Of a stretch of DNA of 60,000 nt, positions 16,530 through 26,730 are shown in pieces (the first letter of the stretch is position 1; each line of letters starts with the position of its first letter). The position numbers were made by a program, and so were the translations under genes. Location: positions 1-60,000 of the forward strand of contig JAFLCS010000002.1 in the NCBI GenBank assembly GCA_017302105.1, given 5' to 3'. This DNA is from Caulobacterales bacterium (GTDB taxonomy: Bacteria > Pseudomonadota > Alphaproteobacteria > Caulobacterales > Caulobacteraceae). The notes under the pieces are model-generated. The model was given only the letters and a program-made list of their open reading frames with translations, made no database searches and was not told the DNA's origin.

Positions 16530-17810
16530 ATGGACCCCATCTCCGAGCGACTGAGGGTACGACACCCCCAGAAGATCGACCTGTCGCTGGACCGGGTCCG
16601 GCGCTTGCTGCACGCGGTCGGTGACCCCCAGAACCGCTTGCCGCCCGTCGTTCATGTCGCCGGAACCAACGGCAAGGGCTCGACCGTGGCCCTGATCCGC
16701 GCCATGGCCGAGGCTGCGGGCCTGGCCGTCAGTGTATATACATCGCCGCACCTCGTGAGGTTCAACGAACGCATCCGGCTGACCGGTCGCCTAATCGAAG
16801 ATGCGGAACTGGAGCCGATTCTCGATCGTCTGGAAGCGGTTGATGACGGCATCACCGCCACGGTCTTCGAGATGACGACGGCGGCGGCCTTCCTGGCCAT
16901 GGCGGAGGAGCCGGCTGATCTGGCGATCATCGAAGTCGGGCTGGGGGGGCGGCTGGACGCGACCAATGTAATCGAACGTCCCCGCCTGTCGGTAATCACC
17001 CCGGTCGATTTCGATCATGCCGAGTTTCTTGGCACCGACCTGTTCGGGATGGCCGGCGAGAAGGCCGGGATTCTCAGGCGTGGTGTGCCGGCCGTCGTTG
17101 CGCGCCAGCCCGATGCCGCGTTCCAGGCCATCGAGGCGGTGGCCGAGCGCCTGGCGGTACCCATGATGGTCATGGGACGCGATTTCGACGCCTGGGCGGA
17201 GCGGGGCGGTCTGACGTTCCAGGCCGAGGATCGGCTGCTGGACCTCCCGGCCCCGGCGCTGGTGGGGCTCCACCAGATCGACAACGCGGGTGTCGCCATC
17301 GCGGCCGCGCTGGAGCTGGGTCTGCCCGAGGCCGCGATCTCCGAGGGATTGCGGGCTGTGCGCTGGCCGGCCCGGATGCAGTCCCTGACCGCTGGCCACT
17401 ATGCGGACGAGGCGAAGCCGGCGGGAGCCGAACTGTGGCTGGACGGCGGGCACAACCCCCATGCGGCGCGCGCCCTGGCGGAGGCGCTGGCCGCGCTGGA
17501 TCTGCGCCAGCCGCGCCCGACGGCTCTGATTGCCGGAATGCTGGCCAACAAGGACGCAGAGGGCTTCTTTGAGGCGTTCCGACTGTCCGAGGCCCCGGTC
17601 TTCACCGTGCCGTTCGAGGGGGCCTGCCACCCGCCTGCAGATCTGGCCGAGGCCGCGCGCCGGGCCGGCCTGCGAGCGGAGCCCATGGCTGACGTCGGCA
17701 CAGCCCTGAAGGCTGCCCTGGCAGAAGGAGCCGGCCGAATTCTGATCTGCGGCTCGCTCTATCTGGCGGGAGAGGTGCTGGGCGCGTCGCCCGCGACCTG
17801 GCCGACCTAG
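16530..17810 (+). CDS. folC: bifunctional dihydrofolate synthase / folylpolyglutamate synthase
   Basis: A 426-residue Mur-ligase-family enzyme adding glutamate to dihydropteroate and to folates. The P-loop GTNGKGST begins at residue 45, followed by TSPHLVRFNERIR, the magnesium-site segment VGLGGRLDATN, and the C-terminal domain motif LDGGHNPHAARAL. It is the last gene of the rsmC-to-folC run and meets the S41 protease gene tail to tail with a four-base overlap of the stop codons. Confidence 0.94.
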   Translation: MDPISERLRVRHPQKIDLSLDRVRRLLHAVGDPQNRLPPVVHVAGTNGKGSTVALIRAMAEAAGLAVSVYTSPHLVRFNERIRLTGRLIEDAELEPILDRLEAVDDGITATVFEMTTAAAFLAMAEEPADLAIIEVGLGGRLDATNVIERPRLSVITPVDFDHAEFLGTDLFGMAGEKAGILRRGVPAVVARQPDAAFQAIEAVAERLAVPMMVMGRDFDAWAERGGLTFQAEDRLLDLPAPALVGLHQIDNAGVAIAAALELGLPEAAISEGLRAVRWPARMQSLTAGHYADEAKPAGAELWLDGGHNPHAARALAEALAALDLRQPRPTALIAGMLANKDAEGFFEAFRLSEAPVFTVPFEGACHPPADLAEAARRAGLRAEPMADVGTALKAALAEGAGRILICGSLYLAGEVLGASPATWPT

Positions 17811-19168
17811 TCGCCGGCCGGTTCGGCCGTCTCGGTCTGGTCTGTCGTCGCTGCAATCTGGAGGGGGCGGCGTTCCAGGAGGTTCAGATCGCCCCCGACC
17901 CGAAGCAGATCAAGCGCGCGATGCAGTTGATAGTCCTGGTCGGCCGGGAAATCCTCGGGTGGGGCTTCTTCCGGCGAATGCGGCCCGCGTCGCTCGGATC
18001 CGACCGAGGCGTCCAGGGCGTTGGTATAGGCCGCCTCGGAATAGATGAAGGACGACCGCGCCACGATCTCGGCCTCGCGACGGCTCCGCGCCACCTCCAG
18101 GTCCGGCGCGATGCCGATGCGCTGGATCGACTGGCCCGAGGGCGTGAAATAGCGCGCGGTGGTCAGGGACAGGGCTCCGTCCTGACCGGCGCGCAGCGGC
18201 ATGACGCTCTGGACCGAACCCTTGCCGAAGCTGGTCAGGCCGACCAGGGTGGCGCGCTGATGATCGCGCAGAGCACCGGCCACGATCTCTGACGCCGAGG
18301 CCGAGCCGTAGTTGATGAGGACGGCGACCGGCAGGCCGCCGGTCAGATCGCCCGCCGTGGCGTTATAGCGGCTGATGTCGCTTGATCGCCGCCCGCGCTG
18401 ACTGACGATCTCGCCGCGCTCCAGGAAGGCGTCGGACACGGCGATGGCCGCATCCAGCAGGCCGCCGCCGTTGTTGCGCAGGTCCAGCACAATGCCACGA
18501 AGTCCCGGATTCTCGGCCCGCAGCGATTGAATCGCCTCGGTCAGCTCGCGGCCGGTATTGGTGTTGAAGGTGGAGATGCGCACGTAGCCGAACTCGCCTT
18601 CCAGACGCGACGAGACCGAGCGGGTGCGGATCACTTCACGCACGATGGTGACATCGCGCGGCTCCTGTCCGTCTCTCAGGAAGGTGACAACCACGGACTC
18701 GCCCGCCGCGCCTCGCAGCTGCTCTGAAACCTCGGCCACCGTCAGACCCGCGGTCGACTGGCCGTTGATGGCGGTGATGACGTCACCCGCCTCGACCCCG
18801 GCCCGCAGAGCCGGCCCGCCATCCATCGGGGTGATGACCCGGATCATGCCGTTCTCGGAGGTGATCTCCAGGCCAACACCGGAGTAGGCCCCGGAACTGC
18901 GCTCGTTCAGACGCGCCAGATCCTCGGCATTGAGGTAGTTGGAATGGGGGTCGAGCGACTGGAGCATACCGTCCAGCGCGGCCTCGATCAGCTCCTGGGG
19001 GTCGGTCTCCACGACATAGCCGCGCTCGACGATGGACACGACGTCGCCGAACAGCTCCAGCATCCGGTAGGTCTCGGCTGCCTGGGCCCCAAGCCGGGTC
19101 TGGCTGACGGCGGTGGCGCTCGCTCCGATCGCCAGGGCCGAGATGCCGAACAGCGCCAGTTTACGCAT
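17807..19168 (-). CDS. periplasmic S41-family carboxyl-terminal processing protease
   Basis: A CtpA-type protease of 453 residues. It has an N-terminal signal/anchor, a PDZ domain (about 100-185, YSGVGLEITSENGMIRVITP), and the S41 core with GIVLDLRNNGGG, the serine motif NYGSASASEI and the lysine motif TSFGKGSVQ. The start at 19168 is preferred because AAAGG lies about 7 bases before it; an ATG seven codons upstream (19189) is possible. It follows the EnvC-like gene after 62 bases, a common pairing in proteobacteria and consistent with a role in cell-wall hydrolase control. Confidence 0.9.
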   Translation of the reverse strand: MRKLALFGISALAIGASATAVSQTRLGAQAAETYRMLELFGDVVSIVERGYVVETDPQELIEAALDGMLQSLDPHSNYLNAEDLARLNERSSGAYSGVGLEITSENGMIRVITPMDGGPALRAGVEAGDVITAINGQSTAGLTVAEVSEQLRGAAGESVVVTFLRDGQEPRDVTIVREVIRTRSVSSRLEGEFGYVRISTFNTNTGRELTEAIQSLRAENPGLRGIVLDLRNNGGGLLDAAIAVSDAFLERGEIVSQRGRRSSDISRYNATAGDLTGGLPVAVLINYGSASASEIVAGALRDHQRATLVGLTSFGKGSVQSVMPLRAGQDGALSLTTARYFTPSGQSIQRIGIAPDLEVARSRREAEIVARSSFIYSEAAYTNALDASVGSERRGPHSPEEAPPEDFPADQDYQLHRALDLLRVGGDLNLLERRPLQIAATTDQTETAEPAGD

Positions 19169-19251
19169 GGAGGTGCCTTTGAAACTCATGGGAGGTCGTC
19201 AGTCGGGTTAGAGGAACGACGCCGAAGCGACAAATCTGTGGCGCCATAAAA

Positions 19252-20352
19252 TCAGGCTCCGTCGCGCGCGTCGAGCCAGGGGGCTGGGTCCACCGACTCG
19301 TCCTCGCGTCGAAGCTCGAAATAGAGTTCCGGGGCGTCAGCGTCGGGTAGCCGGCCGACGGGTTCTCCTGCCGCGACACGGCTTCCGATCTGGACGGCGG
19401 CCCGGTCCAGCCCGGCCAGAACCAACCGCCAGCCCGGGCCGAGTCTGAGGACCACCACCTCATTCCAGCCCTCCAGGGGGCCGGCATATTCGACCACGCC
19501 ATCGGCCGGTGCGCGCACCAGACCTTGGGATGATCCCGCAAACGTCAGGCCGCGCGTGCCGCCCCCGAACTCGGAGACGAGCGGACCTGAAACCGGGCGG
19601 ATCAGTCGTTCGCGTCCTCCCGGCAGCGGTGTGGCGGACTGGGCATCATGCCGGTTCGGCGACAGTTCTCTCAGCAGCCCGCCCAGGTCGCGAACCCGGC
19701 GAGCGGCCGCCAGCGCCTCGGCCTCGGCGGTCGAGGCATCGGCCAGCAACAGGGTTTCCAGCGCCCGCTTCTCCGTAATCAGCCGGTCAATGTCGGCGCG
19801 GCGGTCGGCCAGGGTGCTTTCGGCCGTCAACAAGTCGCCGGCGGCGATCACCGCTTCGCGCCTAAGCCGGCTGAGAGCGGCCTGATCCGTTGCCAGCCGT
19901 CGCGCTCGCGCCTCCAGCACCGGCGTGACGGCCTGCATCAGGATCTGGGCCCGGATGGCGTCATTGGCGCGTTCCGGCGACACCAGCAGCGCCGGCGGTG
20001 GATTGCGGCCGTACAACTGCAAGGCCGCCAGCAGGCGCGTCTGACGGCTGCGTTCGCGGCCCAGGCGGACGCGCAGCGCCGTCTCGCGGTCATTGATTGC
20101 CGTCAGTCGCGCGCGCTGAGCGGATACGCGGGCGAGATCGCCGTCCTCGTCCTGACCGAGCCGCCGCAGTTCGACGCGCAGCTGCTCGACCTCAAGCGCG
20201 ATGGCATTGGCGTCGGCGCGCAGACGCTGGGCCCGCAGGGTCTCGTCCTGATAGCGAGCCTGGGCGCGCGACAGCTCGTCGCTCTGTCGCTGACCCGAGG
20301 CCGGGCCGGCGAAAGCGGCGAGGATCAGGCTGGCGATCAGGGCGCGTTTCAT
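19252..20352 (-). CDS. EnvC-like murein hydrolase activator with degenerate M23 domain
   Basis: A 366-residue periplasmic protein. After a signal peptide (cleavage near PASG-Q) there is a long coiled coil (about 22-215, rich in Arg/Glu/Leu heptads). A C-terminal LytM domain (about 245-355) begins RLIRPVSGPLVSEFGGGTRG. The zinc ligands are lost: the HxH end reads YFELRR instead of HLHFEI, and no HxxxD is seen after the first strand. EnvC proteins of this kind activate amidases during division rather than cut peptidoglycan themselves. It starts directly after the rlmH stop. Confidence 0.88.
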   Translation of the reverse strand: MKRALIASLILAAFAGPASGQRQSDELSRAQARYQDETLRAQRLRADANAIALEVEQLRVELRRLGQDEDGDLARVSAQRARLTAINDRETALRVRLGRERSRQTRLLAALQLYGRNPPPALLVSPERANDAIRAQILMQAVTPVLEARARRLATDQAALSRLRREAVIAAGDLLTAESTLADRRADIDRLITEKRALETLLLADASTAEAEALAAARRVRDLGGLLRELSPNRHDAQSATPLPGGRERLIRPVSGPLVSEFGGGTRGLTFAGSSQGLVRAPADGVVEYAGPLEGWNEVVVLRLGPGWRLVLAGLDRAAVQIGSRVAAGEPVGRLPDADAPELYFELRREDESVDPAPWLDARDGA

Positions 20353-20820
20353 TCAGTCGCGATGATAGGGCGATCCGGCCAGGATGGTCACGGCCCGATA
20401 GATCTGCTCGGCCAGCATGGCTCGTACAAGGGCGTGCGGCCAGGTTTGGGGTCCGAAGGCGAGGGTTTCATTGGCCGCCTCGACGAAGGCCGGATCCAGC
20501 CCGTCGGCCCCGCCGATGACGAAAACCAGCCGGCGCTCGCCACGATCTCTCAGGCTCGCGATCTTCTCGGCCAGTGCGCGCGATGTGAGCGCCTTGCCGC
20601 GCTCGTCGCAGGCGATAGTCCAGGCCCCATCGCCGATGGCGGTGTCCAGGGCCTCGGCCTCGGCCGGCTTGCCTGACTTTCGGGACTCGACCTCGATCAG
20701 GTCGACCGGAGTCAGGCCGAGCGACTTGCCCGATGCGCCTGCGCGTTTGAGGTAGTCGGTGACAAGCTCGGTTTCGGGCGCGCGCGACAGCCGCCCGATC
20801 GCGGCGATACTGACACGCAT
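20353..20820 (-). CDS. rlmH: 23S rRNA (pseudouridine1915-N3)-methyltransferase RlmH
   Basis: A 155-residue SPOUT-class methyltransferase acting on helix 69 of 23S rRNA in the assembled ribosome. The trefoil-knot SAM site is readable as LVFVIGGADGLDPAF, with the closing motif FGPQTWPHALVRAMLAEQIYRA. Length is exactly that of the family. It lies next to rsfS with a six-base gap, the standard rsfS-rlmH order, and is followed without spacing by the EnvC-like gene. Confidence 0.95.
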   Translation of the reverse strand: MRVSIAAIGRLSRAPETELVTDYLKRAGASGKSLGLTPVDLIEVESRKSGKPAEAEALDTAIGDGAWTIACDERGKALTSRALAEKIASLRDRGERRLVFVIGGADGLDPAFVEAANETLAFGPQTWPHALVRAMLAEQIYRAVTILAGSPYHRD

Positions 20821-20826
20821 GGGGCC

Positions 20827-21264
20827 TTAGCCCGCCGCGCCTGCGCGGTGGCCCGAGGCATCGACGGCCCAGATCTTCTCGATATTGTAGAAGGCGCGCA
20901 CTTCGGGGCGGAACAGGTGGATAATCAGGTCGCCGGCATCGATCAGCACCCAGTCACAATGGGGCAGGCCCTCGACCCGTGCCCGGCCTTCGCCGGCGTC
21001 CTTGAGGGCGCGCAGGACGTGATCGGCAATGGCCCCGACGTGGCGGTGGCTGCGGCCCGAGGCGACGATCATGGTGTCGGCCATGGAGCTCTTGCCCTTC
21101 AGGTCGATCACAACGATGTCCTGGGCCTTGTCGTCTTCGAGCTTCTTGAGAACGATGTCTTCCAGCGGGCCGTCTTCGGAACGAACGGCGGGGATCGGCT
21201 GGTCCTCCCGCGCGGCGTTGGAAACGGCGGGGGCGTGCGCATCCTGCGCGGATGGGGAAGTCAG
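20827..21264 (-). CDS. rsfS: ribosome silencing factor RsfS with probable CTG start
   Basis: RsfS binds uL14 of the large subunit and blocks subunit joining in starvation. The family core is unmistakable: DIVVIDLKGKSSMADTMIVASGRSHRHVGAI, then PHCDWVLIDAGDLIIHLFRPEVRAFYNIEKIW. The first standard start in frame (GTG at 21111) would cut off the conserved helix LEDIVLKKLEDDKAQ. No ATG, GTG or TTG lies between it and the upstream stop at 21283-21285. A CTG at 21264 preceded by GGAG with a 7-base spacer gives a 145-residue protein with a normal N-terminus (MTSPSAQDAH), and I annotate from there. Confidence 0.85.
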   Translation of the reverse strand: MTSPSAQDAHAPAVSNAAREDQPIPAVRSEDGPLEDIVLKKLEDDKAQDIVVIDLKGKSSMADTMIVASGRSHRHVGAIADHVLRALKDAGEGRARVEGLPHCDWVLIDAGDLIIHLFRPEVRAFYNIEKIWAVDASGHRAGAAG

Positions 21265-21353
21265 CGGAGTACTCCAAGAGGTCTAGTCAAGACCACAGGC
21301 TAGCACGGATCGCCGGCGCGGTCATCCCTGGCCAGAGGTCGGGCCGATCAGGC

Positions 21354-22013
21354 TCAGTCAGGGCTCTGGAGCACGGCGGCGTTTCGCAGGGCCGTCGATG
21401 ACTGCGGGTTCAGCGGCGCCGTCAGATAGACCCAGGCCGGGGCCTCCATGTCGGCCAGGATCGGCGCGCGTGAGGCCGGCACGCGGCGGTCGGCGAAGAA
21501 GGTCGAGGTCGGGGCAAAGCGGCTGCCCAGGATGGAGCCGGGCCGCGCCACCACGGCCATGGGCATGAGGCGGGCGATGTCGGTCCAGCCCTTCCAGTGG
21601 TGGAAGCCCATCAGGTTGTCAGACCCCATGATCCAGACGAACTTCACACCGCCATAGCGGGCCTTGAGCAGGCGCAGGGTGTCGATCGTCCGCTGGGTAC
21701 GGATCCGCGTCTCGACGTCCGAGACGATCATGTCCGGCCCCCGCGCCAGATCGCGGACCCAGACCATCCGCTGTTCAAGGCCGGCGGTTTCGCTCGACGA
21801 CTTGAGCGGGTTCTGGGGCGAGACCAGCCAGACCACCTTGTCCAGGCCCAGCCGGATCCGCGCGGTCTCGGCAACGTGCAGGTGGCCTGAGTGCGGCGGA
21901 TTGAACGAGCCGCCGAACAGGCCGACGCGCATCCCCGCAGACAGGCTCAGGCCATCCCTGAGCGCGCCATGCGCCACGGCAGGTTTGAACGGCGCGGGGC
22001 CAGCCTGGAACAT
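21354..22013 (-). CDS. nadD: nicotinate-nucleotide adenylyltransferase
   Basis: A nucleotidyltransferase making deamido-NAD from nicotinate mononucleotide and ATP. The GGSFNPPHSGHLHVAE motif is complete, as are WLVSPQNPLK, KFVWIMGSDNLMGFHHWKGW and the closing STALR (the S/T-x-x-R motif). The start at 22013 gives 219 residues; an internal ATG at residue 28 (MRVGLFGGSF) would give the compact form usual in other bacteria. Neither has a strong ribosome-binding site. It belongs to the group obgE-proB-proA-nadD-rsfS-rlmH, an order typical of alphaproteobacteria. Confidence 0.93.
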   Translation of the reverse strand: MFQAGPAPFKPAVAHGALRDGLSLSAGMRVGLFGGSFNPPHSGHLHVAETARIRLGLDKVVWLVSPQNPLKSSSETAGLEQRMVWVRDLARGPDMIVSDVETRIRTQRTIDTLRLLKARYGGVKFVWIMGSDNLMGFHHWKGWTDIARLMPMAVVARPGSILGSRFAPTSTFFADRRVPASRAPILADMEAPAWVYLTAPLNPQSSTALRNAAVLQSPD

Positions 22014-22072
22014 CCGAGAGACCTTATGCTCATCCGCGCCGTATCACGTCGCACCCAGGGTTGTCGCCTGGG

Positions 22073-23331
22073 TTAGGGCCGGATCTGGCCCTCGCCGCGC
22101 ACGATGTATTTGAATGTGGTCAGTTGTTCGGCTCCGACGGGTCCGCGCGCGTGCAAACGATCCGTCGAAATGCCGATCTCGCCGCCAAAGCCGAACTCGC
22201 CGCCGTCGGCGAACTGAGTCGAGGCGTTGGCCAGGACGATGCCGGCGTCGACCTCGTTCAGGAACCGCTCGATGACCTCAGTGTCCGTGGCCACGATCGC
22301 CTCGGTGTGGCCGGTGCCGTAGCGGGCGATGTGGGCCAGGGCGCCGTCCAAGCCGTCCACCGTGCGGATCGCCAGGATCGGGCGCAGATACTCGCTGGAC
22401 CAGTCCGCCTCGGTCGCCGGCTCGGCGTTCGTCAGGATGGCGCGGGCGGCGGCGTCGGCGCGCAGCGTGCAGCCGGCCTGCGTCAGGGCCGCGCCGAGGT
22501 CGCAGAGCAAGGCGGGGTCGGCGCTCGCATCGACCAGCAGGGTCTCGGCCGCGCCGCACACCGAGACGCGGCGCATCTTGGCGTTCAGCACCACGGCGCG
22601 GGCCGTATCCGTCGCGGCGCTCGGGTGGACATAGACGTGGTTCACGCCCTCCAGGTGTCCCAGCACCGGCGCGCGCGCCTCGGCCTTGACCCGCTCGACC
22701 AGCGAGCGACCGCCGCGCGGGATGATCAGGTCAACGGCGCCGTCCAGGCCCGACAGGATCAGGCCGACGGCGTCGCGGTTCGTGGTCTCGACCAGCTGGA
22801 CCGCATCCGGGTCGAGCCCGACGGACGTCAGGCCCTCGGCCACGCAGGCGTGGATGGCCAGGTTCGAGGCCAGGCATTCGGAGCCGCCGCGCAGGATGAC
22901 GGCGTTGCCCGCGCGAACCGCCAGGGCCGCAGCGTCGGCGGTGACGTTGGGACGGCTTTCATAGATGACGGCCAGCACGCCGATGGGGGTTCGCACGCGC
23001 GCGATGTCCAGGCCGTTGGGCCGGGTCCAGCGGGCCAGTTCAGCGCCGAGTGGATCTGGGATGTCGGCGATCGCCGCCACGGCCTGGGCCATCGCGCCCA
23101 CGCGCGCCGTGTCCAGCGTCATTCGGTCGATCAGGGCGGCATCGAGGCCCTTGGTCTGGGCCCTGGCGACATCATCGGCATTGGCCCTGAGCAGGGCGTC
23201 GCTTGAGGCCTGGATGGCCTCGGCCATGGCTCGGATCGCGGCGGTGCGCGCCGCAGGGCCGGCCAGGGCGAGCGTGCGGCTCGCGACCCGCGCGCGGCGG
23301 CCTCTGACCATCATGGCGGCGGCCAGATCGG

Positions 23332-23335
<4 letters not shown>
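22073..23335 (-). CDS. proA: gamma-glutamyl phosphate reductase
   Basis: A 420-residue aldehyde-dehydrogenase-fold enzyme reducing gamma-glutamyl phosphate to the semialdehyde in proline synthesis. The catalytic Cys260 lies in [37 protein letters not shown] and NVILRGG-like AVILRGGSE are characteristic. The ATG at 23335 overlaps the proB stop by four bases, so ProB and ProA, which act on an unstable shared intermediate, are translated together. Confidence 0.96.
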
Positions 23336-25544
<2,209 letters not shown>

Positions 25545-25961
25545 TCAGTCATCCATGCGGACCCGGCCCCGGCCTTTCTTGACACCGGCGCGGACCGCCT
25601 TGCCGACGAGGCGCCGTTCCTTGGAAGCCCGGGTCGGCTTCGTCGGCCTGCGTGGCTTGGGGCGGTGGTGGGCGCGATCCACCAGGTCGTTCAGCCGTTC
25701 GAGGGCGTCCTGGCGATTGCGCTCCTGGGTGCGAAAGCGTTGGGCGGTGATGACGATCACCCCGTCCTTGGTCGCGCGCTGGCCAGCCAGGCGGATCAGC
25801 CGGGTGCGTACCTCGTCGTCAAAAAGCGACGATCCAGCCACGTCGAAACGCAGCTGGACCGCCGTGTCCACCTTGTTGACGTTCTGCCCGCCGGGTCCGC
25901 CTGCGCGGAAGAAGCGAAACTCCAGCGCCTCTTCCGGAATGGCCCGGCGGGAGGTCGTCAC
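25545..25961 (-). CDS. arfB: alternative ribosome-rescue factor ArfB
   Basis: A 138-residue release-factor-like peptidyl-tRNA hydrolase that frees ribosomes stalled on non-stop mRNA. The catalytic GGQ is at 24-26 in RAGGPGGQNVNKVDTAVQL. The C-terminal tail is strongly basic (KPRRPTKPTRASKERR..., KKGRGRVR), as needed to enter the empty mRNA channel. The GTG start at 25961 overlaps the upstream lipoprotein stop (GTGA) and gives the family length of about 140 residues. Confidence 0.93.
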   Translation of the reverse strand: MTTSRRAIPEEALEFRFFRAGGPGGQNVNKVDTAVQLRFDVAGSSLFDDEVRTRLIRLAGQRATKDGVIVITAQRFRTQERNRQDALERLNDLVDRAHHRPKPRRPTKPTRASKERRLVGKAVRAGVKKGRGRVRMDD

Positions 25962-26653
25962 CGACCCTGCTGGAGGACGCGCCCCGCAACGTAGCAAGGC
26001 TCGACCTCACAGTTGACCAGGCGAATGCGGACAGTGAACTGCTCATCGCGACCCGGGGTCAGCTCAATTAACGGGTGGTCGTCCAGGGCGATGTCCTGGC
26101 CGATCTGCTGGCCGCGAGAATCTTCGAGGAACAGGTCCACATCCGTACAGTCCTGATCGCAGGCCCCGAGGATACGATAGGTCTGGCCGCCGCGCAGGGT
26201 GCCCAGGCTCCAGCGGTATTCGTTGCCCGCCTGAAGACCGGTGATGACGTCACGAACACCGGCTGAACCAAACCCGGAGGCGAGGTTTTCCTGGTAGTTG
26301 TCCAGATAGCCATCGAGCTGGCCGGTGAAGCCTTCAATGACGTTGCCGACTTCCTGCATATCGCCACCGCCCGAGCCGCTGCCGCCGCTCGCCTGGCCGC
26401 CGCTTCCACCGGAGGCCGCAGTGCCGCCGGATGATCCGCCGCCGGCTCCCTGGTCTTCAGGCTTGGCACCGCCGGTGCCGCCCGAGGCGGTCGTGCCGCC
26501 GCCACCGCCCCCACCGCTGGCGCTGGTGCCACCGCTGCTGCTGGAAGAGTCGCCGCCCTTCTCGTCGCTGTCGCCGCCGATGAGTCCGCAGGCCCCTAGA
26601 GCCAGCGCGCTCAGAATGGCCGCTCCGGCCGTCCATTGGGTTCTTGATAGCAT
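25958..26653 (-). CDS. Gly/Ser-rich lipoprotein of unknown function
   Basis: A 231-residue predicted lipoprotein: signal with lipobox ALGAC (Cys22), a low-complexity linker of about 75 residues made almost wholly of Gly, Ser, Thr and Ala (about 30-105), and a C-terminal domain of about 120 residues with paired cysteines (ACDQDCTDVDLFLEDSRG, VNCEVEPCYVAGRVLQ). The tail domain, with DVDLF and an all-beta pattern, resembles pre-peptidase C-terminal-type domains. The start at 26653 follows GGGAGAGG by 7 bases; other ATGs upstream lack a site. Its stop overlaps the arfB start. Confidence 0.8.
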   Translation of the reverse strand: MLSRTQWTAGAAILSALALGACGLIGGDSDEKGGDSSSSSGGTSASGGGGGGGTTASGGTGGAKPEDQGAGGGSSGGTAASGGSGGQASGGSGSGGGDMQEVGNVIEGFTGQLDGYLDNYQENLASGFGSAGVRDVITGLQAGNEYRWSLGTLRGGQTYRILGACDQDCTDVDLFLEDSRGQQIGQDIALDDHPLIELTPGRDEQFTVRIRLVNCEVEPCYVAGRVLQQGR

Positions 26654-26730
26654 AGCCAGACCTCTCCCTTGCATGAATGAACCTCGTTCACCGGAAGAAA
26701 CTAGACAGGACTTTTGCCTGGTGTCGATGG

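Noticed and set aside
20954-21277. An alternative 107-codon frame starting at TTG 21277 across rsfS
   Set aside because: Its product is Arg-rich and unlike any protein, whereas the overlapping frame gives a full RsfS core. Its TTG only overlaps the putative ribosome-binding site.
22061-23206. A 381-codon plus-strand open frame across proA
   Set aside because: It overlaps a complete and highly conserved gene on the other strand, and the product is rich in Arg, Gly and Asp without any domain.
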